NCBI GenBank assembly: GCA_003439945.1
Contig: QVRM01002197.1
Location: forward strand, 248,001 to 312,000
Source: Dermanyssus gallinae
Taxonomy: Eukaryota > Arthropoda > Arachnida > Mesostigmata > Dermanyssidae
Reading direction: 5' to 3'
DNA length: 64,000 nucleotides
The position numbers and the translations under genes are program-made. This document shows, piece after piece, positions 12,991 through 23,300 of this stretch. The notes beneath the pieces are model-generated. The model was not told the origin of the DNA, did no database searches, and saw only the letters and a list, made by a program, of their open reading frames with translations. Every line of letters starts with the position of its first letter. The first letter of the stretch is position 1.

Positions 12991-14055
12991 ATGGATCAAA
13001 GAACCTGTATCAAATTTTGTGTGAAAAACGAAATTAAGTGCGCGGATGCATTCCGAATGTTGACTGTGGCATACGGAGAAGCTACCTTGGACCGAAGCAA
13101 CGTTTATCGGTGGTACAAAATGTTCTCAGAAGGCCGAGAAGATGTGAACGACGAAGAGCGTGCCGGACGCCCGAGCACTTCAACAACAGACGAAAAAATT
13201 AATGAAGTGGAGAAAATGGTATTGGCCAATCGTCGAATCACCGTTAGAGAAGTTGCTGAGGACCTAAACATATCGATTGGCTCGTGCCATTCGATTTTTA
13301 TCAATGATTTGGGCATGAGACGGGTCGCCGCGAAATTCGTACCAAAATTGCTCAATTGCGACCAAAAACAGCATCGCATGAACATTGCTAATGAGATGTT
13401 GGACTCTGTCCGCGACGACCCAAATTTGCTCCAGAGGGTCATAACTGGTGACGAATCGTGGGTTTATGGTTATGACGTGGAAACCAAAGCTCAATCATCT
13501 CAATGGAAGCTGCCGCACGAACCAAGACCGAAAAAAGCGCGCCAAGTTCGGTCGAATGTGAAAGTTTTGCTGACAGTTTTCTTCGATTGCAGGGGCGTGG
13601 TGCATCATGAGTTCTTGCCACAGGGTAGAACGGTCAATAAGGAATATTACCTGCAAGTTATGCGCAATTTGCGCGAAGCAATCCGCCAGAAACGCCCGGA
13701 TTTGTGGAAGAACAAAAATTGGCGTTTGCACCACGATAACGCCCCTGCTCACACATCGTTGCTTGTGCGCGAGTTTTTGGCCAAAAACAACACACTAATG
13801 ATGCCGCAGCCACCGTATTCCCCAGATCTGGCCCCCTGTGACTTTTTCTTGTTCCCTAAACTGAAGAGGCCCATGAAAGGACGACGTTACGCTACGCTTG
13901 ACGAGATAAAGACGGCATCGAAGGAGGAGCTGAACAAGATTAAAAAAAATGGTTTTTTGAAGTGCTTCGAAGATTGGAAAAACCGTTGGCACAAGTGTAT
14001 AATATCTCATGGGGATTACTTTGAAGGGGACAAAATGAGATTCATGAATAAATGA
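12991..14055 (+). CDS. mariner transposase (DD34D), 354 codons
   Basis: Cut-and-paste transposase of the mariner family. The start is the ATG at 12991, giving MDQRTCIKFCVKNEIKC, which fits the usual mariner N-terminus; the frame is open further upstream without a better start. A helix-turn-helix DNA-binding half comes first (SNVYRWYKMFSEGRED, RAGRPSTSTTDEK, then VREVAEDLNISIGSCHSIF). The catalytic aspartates are in VITGDESWVYGYD, HHDNAPAHTSLLV and YSPDLAPCDFFLFPKLK, matching the D,D34D triad, and VHHEFLPQGRTVNKEYY is a family hallmark. Length about 354 residues is normal for mariner. No stops or frameshifts. Confidence 0.95.
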   Translation: MDQRTCIKFCVKNEIKCADAFRMLTVAYGEATLDRSNVYRWYKMFSEGREDVNDEERAGRPSTSTTDEKINEVEKMVLANRRITVREVAEDLNISIGSCHSIFINDLGMRRVAAKFVPKLLNCDQKQHRMNIANEMLDSVRDDPNLLQRVITGDESWVYGYDVETKAQSSQWKLPHEPRPKKARQVRSNVKVLLTVFFDCRGVVHHEFLPQGRTVNKEYYLQVMRNLREAIRQKRPDLWKNKNWRLHHDNAPAHTSLLVREFLAKNNTLMMPQPPYSPDLAPCDFFLFPKLKRPMKGRRYATLDEIKTASKEELNKIKKNGFLKCFEDWKNRWHKCIISHGDYFEGDKMRFMNK

Positions 14056-14073
14056 ATAATTTTTGAAAAACAC

Positions 14074-14100
14074 AAAAGTCGCGATACTTTTTGAACACAC

Positions 14101-14104
<4 letters not shown>
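14074..14104 (-). repeat. mariner right terminal inverted repeat
   Basis: 31 bases starting AAAAGTCGCGATACTTTTTG, followed by TA. Reads as the reverse complement of the left repeat, with differences only near the outer end. Confidence 0.9.

Positions 14105-14132
<28 letters not shown>
14105..14132. repeat. (TA)n microsatellite at mariner right flank
   Basis: Continues the tract split by the mariner; a shorter TA run (about 12774-12785) lies at the left flank. Confidence 0.9.
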
Positions 14133-15359
14133 ATGAGAATCAGAAAGTCCCACTTAAACATCTGCGTATTGCGCTCAATCGGAGCACCAGACAATGTGGA
14201 CACACACGGTCCCAGGGTACCCAATATTCTTGCACCTTCGCCGGTCCTCCGCGTATGCACTTGCTGCAGCGGACACATAGACTAATATAACTTTGATGAT
14301 GACGTCAGTTAAATCATGGACGGTAGGAGCCTCATGCCTTGACAGGCTCATGAGGGAGAGAACCCGTCTTGAGGATGACAGGCGTTGCACCATTGCTAGG
14401 AGGGACCGCGAGAGACCCCCCACAGGCCTTGGTGGCTAGGACGGGTAGGTTGAGCAGACGGCTTCTTCGAAGAACTGGCAAACGTATAACACCTCAAAAA
14501 CAGTACCGAACTCTGGGGGTAAACGTAGGGACCAGATATTTTTAGTAAGTAATTCCATAACATCAGTGAGCCTCACACTGCCCCGCGCGCTCCTCCGCAT
14601 CATTTTCCCGAGCCTCACAAAGAAATTTGCCTCCGTATATAATAGATGATAAACCATATACCGCTGCGAGTCTGTGGCCATGCTACTGCCACAAGAACGC
14701 AGACGATAGGCCTTACGGCGTTACCAAGCCCCCGCAGGGAACGGGGGACGGTCTAGGTTGCCTCCCATATGCGAATAGAGAACGCTGCTATCATAATTTG
14801 TGTGCTGGGCTAGCGATTTGTATGCTGCCGACTTAGCGATCTTTTTATTGCCTTTTACAGTGCCCCATCAATTGCTATTCGCCAGCAGTAGTAATAATTC
14901 TGACAAATAGTACTACCAAAGAGTACTTCTCTAGATATAGTGTAACTTAAATATCACTACGTGTAACTAAAAGCAATACTACACTAATTTATCGGGCAGT
15001 CAGAACATTAAACTATCTAAGGGTTGGATCCGTGCATGTTCGATTAGTGTTTCACTACAAGGCGTATCGTGAAGAGCTGATTCACAGATAGCGGGAATGT
15101 GGATATCTTTCACATTTTTAATAAAGCACGCAGCAACGTGTATGTCGTGCGGTGGTTGCACGCGGAGCGTTTTTTAAGTGGACGCATACATATCATAGAT
15201 CAATGCGTGCGACTAAATATAGTTATGTACATGAAGCTGCATGGCTACACCGGAGACGCTTCAGTCTAACGTTTACAATTATATATCGTTACGTATGTGA
15301 AACATAGGTCATGCAACGCATAGGTCTGCGAAAACGGCAGATATAGATAGAACAGCTTA
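14133..15359. other. no gene confirmed
   Basis: The minus strand of 14175-14681 has two open frames with a faint LINE look (LRLPPEFGTVFEVLYVC), but no motif is firm enough to name. Confidence 0.3.
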
Positions 15360-16130
15360 TCTTGTCGGAACTAACGGACGTTCTTCTGCAACCACGAGGA
15401 AAGTGGCTGAAAACGTTGGTATGACTTAAAGTACCGTTCACAAGCTATTTACCAATGAAGAAACAAAAAAAACACGCGACGGCTTAAAAATGGCTCTGTG
15501 CTGCGCTGATATCCGGTTTTGCGTTAACAGTTGTAGTTAATTATGCAGAAAATAGAAACCTGAGTTCCTTGACTGAAGAAGGCTTGCTAGTTCTGGCAGG
15601 ACAAGCTGTTTTGTTTCTATCTGCCGTTTGTTGGCAGACCTATGCAGTTTCACATACGTAACGACGTATAATCGTAAACGTTTGACTGAAACGTTTTCCG
15701 TGTAACGATACAATTGTATACAATTTCCATTAGTAGGCCAACGAGAACACGCGTATGACCCACCAGTTTGCACGTCAGAATATTTTCTATGGGAATATAC
15801 AGAATGAGAGGCATACCGGGCATGTCCGAGCAATATATTAACAGAACTGTAGAAGATGTTCAAAAATGTGTTCGCTCGAGGATGTGGTTCCAGTATGACG
15901 GAGCAATAGCACACAACGCTGCTGTGATACGGGTATACTGAGATGATACTTTTTGCCAATCGAGAAATTGGCCAAGGTCGAGCCAACCGCCTTGCCTTCA
16001 CGATTGACCCTGACCGATCAAGTCTCGAATTTCTTCCTTGAGGGTATCTAAAGAGTCTCATATACAAGGCTTCTCGTTTACTCACGTGAGGATCTGGACC
16101 AAGCAGGGAATAACCAATGATGCTTGGCCG
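15360..16130 (+). pseudogene. decayed DDE-type transposase with HTH (Tc1/mariner-like)
   Basis: A plus-strand relic. Around 15370-15455 it reads GRSSATTRKVAENVGMT then a stop then STVHKLFTNE, an HTH of the kind STxxxAxxxGxSxSTVxxxL. At about 15877-16100, across frame changes, it reads MWFQYDGAIAHNAAVIR, NREIG, LEFFLEG and RVSYTRL. This resembles the WFQxDGAPAHxxxxVRxxL...RWIGRGG...SPDLxPxDFFLWG pattern of a common arthropod transposase related to Tc1/mariner. At least two stops and two frameshifts. An open frame on the other strand here is a shadow. Confidence 0.6.
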
Positions 16131-16293
16131 GAAGAAGACGGGCTCAGAGCCACCGTTGCCCGCGGGGTAAAACGTTTAAGGTGATCGGACAGGGGCGACC
16201 GTCAGATTGGGGAATCTGATCCAGTAAGGCGATCTATTCTTTAGATACAAGTCAAAATGCCAGTTTCAGGCCTTAATTGGTAAAGAGTGGTTC

Positions 16294-16922
16294 ATGGGGC
16301 GGACAGATGCTTATGCCGAGAGCTTGTCGAAAGTGAGGCCAGACAAATCGCGTGACGAATGCTACCTTCTTTCAGCCCCTAGGTTAACTCATTTAGTTAG
16401 ACAGATGGAACACTTGCTTAATTTGGAACTCAACCTACAGCAAGACACAGACCCTTCTATTTATTTCAAAATTAGTGGACTGAGTCATCCCAATATTGTC
16501 ACTCCGAGTCGGCCCGCGCAAACGCCATTGATGTTGAATATAAGAAGCTGCATATCGCCGCTTGTAAACAAGGTCGATTTAGAGCGTTCAAAAGTACTTT
16601 ACGGGGAAAAGGAGGATCTCTCGTCCACAGCAGGTACAGTACCGGAAAACATTTAATCTCAGCATCAGTGGGTGACCCCTCTGTTTAAGAAGCAGTTAAA
16701 TTGCAGCCCGTCTGAGAACAGTGTCAGCTAGAGACGCGGGGGTCTAGCTCCACAACATTTTAAGCGCCGTTCTGGGTACATTGCTCAACGAAATTATAAG
16801 GAGGATTGTTTTCAGCCTTCGACTGGGCGCAGCGTTGGTGAAGTTCTTTGGTCGGCCGAATTCCCAGCCCCCCATTATTGAGTTTGTGCCATTAAGAACG
16901 GAAGACGGCTTTGAGATATAAT
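16294..16922 (+). other. unrecognised coding-like stretch (120-codon open frame and a following frame)
   Basis: From 16294 an open frame reads YLLSAPRLTHLVRQMEHLLN and ends with a stop at 16656. Then at about 16759-16922 another frame reads AVLGTLLNEIIRRIVFSLRL and KFFGRPNSQPPIIEFVPL. Both read like normal protein rather than repeats, but there is no start, splice site or recognisable family. A retroelement ORF1 or a host pseudogene are both possible. Confidence 0.25.
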
Positions 16923-18331
16923 GCAACTATGTGGCTTGACGCAGCCCATTTAATGATTTGTCAATAACATTATTTTATTTATTATAATATAACTCAAAAA
17001 TAATAGCAGGTGATGCTGAGGAGAGGGAATGACGCAAACACTTAAATGTTGAACAAGTCTGCTTACTCTATCGGCCTCAGAGGGATTATAAGTTAGGTAT
17101 ATTGGTGAAGCACTGTCAACAACGACGGTGCGGTTAGAGCTGGCAGACTACGAATGCTTAATCATTAGTAAATTCTTGATGCAGCGTTTTCAAGCGCGCA
17201 GCACGCTGCTCTGGAGTCGCCCACTAAGCTTTGTCTGTGTTTTTATGCCTTCCTGTCTATTTTTTAATTGATTATATGTTACAACGATTTCCATAGGAAC
17301 TATTTTGTTTTACTTTGCTAAAAATAGGAGTTCTTCTATGCGCTCCGTTAATCACTGTTCCCCTCTAATGATGATTTTCAGCCGCCATTCCATCTCTTTG
17401 TCGGTTTGTCATTTTAGCTCATTGTTTTTCTTCTCATTATGCCCTCTACCAGTTTGATACTTTGCTTTCATTTGCAGACGTTCTCGAACATAGCGGTTGC
17501 TAAGTCTGTCACCGTCATGTCTAGAGACGCCATTTCCGGCGAGTCCTGTCATACGTTTTCGAATGCTGGACATAGGAGGGTTGTGTAGGTCACGTCATCA
17601 TCCTGCCTTGTGTCGCGCATTACACATTGGCATCTGGAGTCTTGCTAATCTTATGCAGGTATTTTTGGAAGCGCCCGTGCCCCGTTATTACTTGCGTAAG
17701 GAGCATGGAGATACCACCTGCATAGTACATACTAGACAGTAGGTGACTTTTCTATGCTCTCTGTTGAACTACTTCTTGAGGTCGGGAATGGCCTGATGAA
17801 TCCAGGCTCCTGGCCCATCTGGTGTCCTGGTTTATTTATTGTGCTATTCTCGGCAGCGTCTGTCTCTACGCTTTACTATTTCGTAGGAGCCTGTTCTGCT
17901 TCCTCCGTGTTCGTTCTACGATTATTCTAGACCATGGTATCAGCCTTGCTATTGTAATCATGACTGCCTTATTATCTCATTTGGCTAATAGAACTACTAA
18001 CAATTATAACTAATATAAATAATAATCATCATCATCATCAACAACCTAACCATAATAATAGTATTACACGTATTGCAACCGCGTCATTAACTTCTGTTCA
18101 CCTCTCGAGTTGATACGACCTGAGCCTACCGGGCCTTAGAGGAACGTTGATGGGCGGAAAAGACGATCAGGCAAGTTTGCAATACCGACGGATAGCGCTA
18201 TTCCTGCTTCCGTTACTGTTGTCGCCGCCATTATGGTTGATTAAGGGATATCATTATGACTTCGACCATTACTATGACGTCTACTACGACATAGCCACGC
18301 ACGTCTGCTACCAGAACGGCATTAACAGATG

Positions 18332-18445
18332 CAACAACAACAACAACAACAATAATAACAACAGCAACAACAAGAAGAACAACAACAACAGCGGCGGCAA
18401 GAACAACAACAACATCATCAGCAGCAGCAACAACAACAACAACCC
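18332..18445. repeat. CAA/CAG triplet repeat
   Basis: Imperfect (AAC)n with AGC and GGC steps, read as poly-Asn in one frame and poly-Val on the other strand. No coding support. Confidence 0.8.
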
Positions 18446-18909
18446 GTCTATGCGAGTAGCCACAGCATTGCCTGTGCAAGATGACCAAGTGGCGTCGCGC
18501 GTGGTCCTTTAGTCATTTCCGCTTTGGCCTCAATGAACGCCGCTCTGCCACTAACTGCCATTCTGGCCGACCGGCGACCATCGAAGTCGCGCTGACTTCA
18601 ATCACTGAGTCCTACCGCTACAGCACTGGCACGACTGATACGACACAATGCCTGCTACCACCGTAGCAGGCATTGTCTTACCGCCTGCCAGGCCTGATAT
18701 GAGGCCCTGCATTAGGGGGTGTGAGGCCCTGCTTTAGGGGGTGTCGTCTCGTGCGGACGCGTTCTCGCCTCACGTTCACCAGCACGGAGGCTGTTCCCGT
18801 CCGGAGAGTCATCTCATGCCCGTTAGAGCTCTCTCTCTCTCTCCGTCCGTTTCATGCAATATATGGTTTACTTGCTATGCCGAAGTATCTCTACGATGTC
18901 TTTCTCTTC

Positions 18910-18985
<76 letters not shown>
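18910..18985. repeat. (CT)n then (TA)n microsatellite
   Basis: (CT)n at about 18910-18929 runs straight into (TA)n to 18985, 240 bases before the first supported SLC16-like exon. Confidence 0.9.
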
Positions 18986-18990
<5 letters not shown>

Positions 18991-19228
18991 ATTTCTACCT
19001 CTTACTGGTTCCCTCTATCGCGCTTTCTACATGCGCAGTTTGAGCATTTACTATCCCACTAACTAGAAGGTATGTTATAGTATAATATGAATAATCCGTC
19101 GTTGTTCCACCGAATACTAACGAAATGATGATGTCATGTTTTTTGTCTGTTTTGCCTGCCTTTACATGGGCCTCCGTCATGTTGCTGGCAACTGGACTAC
19201 CTTGCGACGGGCGGCCGGTCGAATTCAG

Positions 19229-19372
19229 CGTCGGAAAATTAAAGAGAAGAACCCAACCAGTCAAAAACCGCCGATGTTCGAGTTTTCGACGCTAAGAACG
19301 AAGACCGTTCGCGTACTCATGATCGTGTGCTTCTTTGCCTCGTTCGCCATACATACGCCGTTTCTGTTCATC
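19229..19372 (+). CDS. SLC16-like gene, exon with cytosolic loop and TM7
   Basis: 48 codons between a pyrimidine-rich acceptor ending in AG at 19227-19228 and a strong donor GTAAGT at 19373. The peptide starts with a basic loop (RRKIKEKNPTSQ), then FEFSTLRTKTVRVLM and the hydrophobic stretch MIVCFFASFAIHTPFLFI. A basic loop, then F-x-S-x-L, then a helix with a Tyr/His-Thr-Pro-Phe end, is the layout of TM7 in SLC16 proteins. Exon phase is 0-0 and matches the next exon. The acceptor could be a little further upstream because the frame stays open to about 19136, but this is the first AG after the T-rich tract. Confidence 0.6.
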
Positions 19373-20358
19373 GTAAGTGCAGGCGCCGCCGTCGTCGTCG
19401 TATCTACTGCATAAATGCAGCAATAATTAGCACTAAAGAGTAATCGCGATTTAGTTACCAATTCAAATTACAGATACAAATGATCCGGTCTACGTAAACG
19501 TGTTTACGTTTTCATTACTTGAGACCGTTGCTTTTTATGCTTGCGTCATTGGGCAAATACTCTTTGTATGTTTTTGGGAATACTACTTAGAAGGGAACCG
19601 ACATTTTGACTTCTTTATTAACATATTATTAACATTAACATAACACCACAAATACGTTTCTTCTTTTGAACTGCATTTTTTGTCTCTTAATTATTTAGCT
19701 GCTTCTGCATCAAAATTGAAAGCAACAGTTTAGTCGTTTATGACTTCGTATCAAATCCTCCACAATTTGGGGGATCTTTTACCATAGTGCTGTAGGGGAC
19801 GACAGCCGTCATCCTTCCGAAACTACTGAAGTCTTCCTTTAATAGCTTCATACTGAGCGATTAGTGCAGGATGACGTCACAGCACTGTAAGGTCTATGAC
19901 CGCCATTACCTATCAGGGGCCTTTAATTGTCTGAGACCATGCGCTCTCCATGTACGCGCACGGATACAATTCCATTGTATCAATATCTGGTTTATTTGGC
20001 GCACACTAGGCAGGACACAAGTTTTTACTGCATTTCCACCCTTGATACCAAATAAAAGGCATTTTCTGCGCATACTAGATATATATGCCTTGAATTACGC
20101 TTAGATGTCGTACGTCCAAATTTCGCATAGGAGAGGCACCGCAGAACGAAGCTCACAAGAAGAACGTTCCCAATTCTTCTAGACTAGAAAACTCGATGTA
20201 CAGGCTTTACATCACGAATCTCGGCTTGCTTGATAGCCCGATGCCGTGCATCGCTCCATAGGTGACTGTCTCATTATGTATTATATTGGGTATTCCATCA
20301 TATCGTCGCTTCATCGATGTGAAATCACTCATTACAGAGTAAATAAGAAAATACGTTA

Positions 20359-20397
<39 letters not shown>

Positions 20398-23300
20398 GGT
20401 TTACTCATATCGATTAGTGTTTGTATTAACGTTGCCATCGCTCTTATGAAATAACTGCTTTTTTCTTCTAAGTTGGTGCAAAAATGGAACGAAACTGTAT
20501 CGGTCCTAACGATGAGCCAAAGATGAAATAAATCGGTTAAGATGTGACCGTCGTATATCGACAGCGCCTGATATTAGACGGTTACAGATGCCTTGTGAGC
20601 AATAGTCTCCGGTATAAAACGTGACCACGAACAAAAAAAGTTCCTGTGTGTGCTCTGTGCGCTCGCGCCAGTGATCTGGGTACATGCGAGCGCTGTATAG
20701 TCGGCGGACCAGTGCGGCTATTCTCTGCCCCTAAGTAGTAAATGTCGATGTATTTTATACTCGTCCAGGGATTTAACCGTTGTTAAGCCGTTATCGTCCT
20801 CGGAGGACAAGCTCGTGTCTCGGTTCAAGGTAACTGAAAGTGCAGAATTGCACGAACTAAAGCGTCGATTCTAAGCCAAATATGTTTGTTCTATTACACT
20901 AGTATCTACAAATGCAGATGTCTTATGTAGTCGGACTGTGTAACGTCTTTAAAATAGGTAATTTTTAGGATGCGTTTAAATGTTTTAAATATCATTCACT
21001 TGAGAAGCATGATGTATTAAGCGACTAACGCTCGGTTATTAAAACACTGGGGTTTTGTGATGCGTGGAATCTAATCTTGTCCGAGTAGAACACATTTCTA
21101 TGCTAGAAAAGCCCAGAGAAGTCTGATATAAGAATGGTGTGGCATGGCTAAGGGTAGACACAAGGTTAATGCACATAGTACAGAATAGGTTTGGTTTTAC
21201 CTAGATGCCCCGCTCCCGATACTTTGAAGAAATGGCCACGGTCATGTCAAGGAGGTCACACAGGTACAAAGGCTTCAGTCGGGCGTATAATCTTATTTTT
21301 ACGTAGGAATCCTGTGATCCACAGCAAAGGCTGTAATATCTTTTGACTCACTCAAGTCCGGCAAATAACGCTTAGAAAAATTATTATTATGTCTAAAAGG
21401 GCATCGGTTTACGTTAGAATATTTGATCATCTCTTTCTCTCCAGACCCCATCCATTTAGGACCAGAGTATCAATTATGCATTAAAAAAAGTTTTGCAAGT
21501 GTATGAGTAACAGAAATCCCTCGCATTAAAAGTTAGTAGCGTCAAACATGTTTTTCGTTTAAATTGGTGCCTAGAAAGATCAAATGCATAATATTTATAT
21601 AACAGTGCATTGCACATACTTAGGTTCTGTTACCAAGTAATATAATAGGTCCCTGTCTTCAATCAGCAATCAGTTCAGGCTTCCGTTGCAAAACGTTTCT
21701 CTTGGAGAGAATAGTTTCTTTCCAAAAAAATTACATTGCTTGCAACATGGCTCGTTACGCCTTCCGGCACGTGACTCTGTCGTGAACTGCGACAGGATTG
21801 GCTGCCGCAGACAATTGTTTCGCATACCCCGTGCCTCGTTCTTACAAGTAAGCCTGGTTGTTCAGGCAATCAGATGCATTAAGAGAGCCGTTAAAATTAC
21901 TTTATGAACGTGAAAGCGAGTTTAATGTATCATTTAATTTTATTTTCTATACGTGGTTCAATTGCGTTCGAATAAGTGTTTTAAAATGGTGAGACACGTT
22001 TATTGTGGGACTCGTGTAAGTATATTGTGTCGTTTCCACTGATTTTGACAACCTCGCATGGTCTGGATCTACTTTTTTTGGTGAAAGGGAAAAATGCTTT
22101 TACGCACACCCAAAGCGGGTAGTGTGGGACTCGATGCCGATGTTGTTGGCATAATACCCACTAAAACTTCTCACCTAAATGGCCTCAGGAAGAGTCGAGG
22201 AGCTGGAACCATTCTTTAATACTACTTCAACCCCTACATCAATCTGGTCTGGATCTACTGGGGACGTAACGGTTACCTTTCTGAGATTCGGCCGAATTCT
22301 TTACAGTCATTAAAAGTTATTAAAGCTGTATCACTGTATCTCGGCAGTATGAACTAAATTAATATTGGTAAAATAAGCTAAGAACTAAATTAATATTGGT
22401 TAATAGGGCTTAAAAATTGCAAATTTGCAGGCCCATTGTAGACAAACTCGCAGGTGCCTATTTATGCGATCAGTAATAGTTCATAGTCTTTAACGGTCGT
22501 ATACTAGTACTCGCGTTCTACCAGATAAGATGTTATCCTAACATCACATTCGCTCCGATGTCGACCCACATCACGGCGGTATCACTATACAAGGTAGCAT
22601 CACATCAATCCGAAAAGTAATCGATTCGTTTTCGAGCATGCGCCGTGTCTTTTAAACGTCAGGGTGACCAAATGATTTTCCAGGCTCACTTCTATTGCAG
22701 CATGTAAGATCGTCCGCTTTGAGCACAGACTAAAATGCGTACGGAATCGAGAGAGTGCGCAAATAAACTAAACAAATCAGATATCAGGAGTCACTGATTC
22801 TCACTTGGTTTAGGTGGGTTCGGCGTAGCCGAGGTCATAGGCCAGCCTAGCAGAAGGACAGGTTGTAAAAGTAGACGGGGTTTACTGCGGTCTATCTGCA
22901 ACCAAGCCTGCAACCAAGGGAGTGCTTGATAGCATCGAGGTCTGCACCGTAGCACGCTCATTAATTAGATGACAATTAACGCATCCGTATATCTCTCTCG
23001 GCATCTCGCAATCAACGCAACGATTCGTGCGCCAATCGTTAAGCCTCATTGACCTTCGGCACTTGTGACACTTGCTCTTTCACTCCACTTTCGTGCCTAG
23101 GTACCTCTGGCGGTGTCGGAGGACGCCGGTGAGGACGGTGTGACGGACACTGGTGGCGACCTGACCGCAGCGGATGAGCGCTGCTACCTTCTCCAGACGA
23201 TTCTTGGGCTTGCGCACACTTTCGGTACGTGTCTGTTCGGAATGCTCATCGTTGGCAACTCGGACGACTGCTACGTCGGGCGGAGATATCTCTCTCAGGT

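Larger units (their letters stand above)
12786..14104 (+). mobile_element. mariner transposon, apparently complete
   Basis: A 1319-bp element with 31-bp terminal inverted repeats at 12786-12816 and 14074-14104. The inner 20 bases (AAAAAGTATCGCGACTTTT region) are identical and a few mismatches lie in the outer five to twelve. TA flanks both ends (12784-12785 and 14105-14106), the target site of Tc1/mariner elements. The insertion is inside a (TA)n microsatellite, parts of which survive on each side. The transposase frame is unbroken, so the copy is recent and may be active. Confidence 0.93.
16923..19228. other. upstream region or intron of the SLC16-like gene, no exon seen
   Basis: AT-rich DNA, then CAT (18023-18040), CAA (18332-18445), CT/TA (18910-18985). 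No segment with SLC16 TM1-6 features was found. Confidence 0.4.
19373..23100 (+). other. SLC16-like intron
   Basis: GT/AG intron with a (TA)n tract and a SINE-B copy; no other gene. A 15-base direct repeat GAACTAAATTAATATTGGT occurs at about 22350-22368 and 22382-22400. Confidence 0.5.

Noticed and set aside
15537..16085. 182-codon minus-strand open frame
   Set aside because: The plus strand of the same bases carries transposase motifs, so this is a shadow frame.
18147..18512. 121-codon open frame with a hydrophobic start
   Set aside because: Two-thirds is poly-Asn from CAA repeats; no splice or family support.
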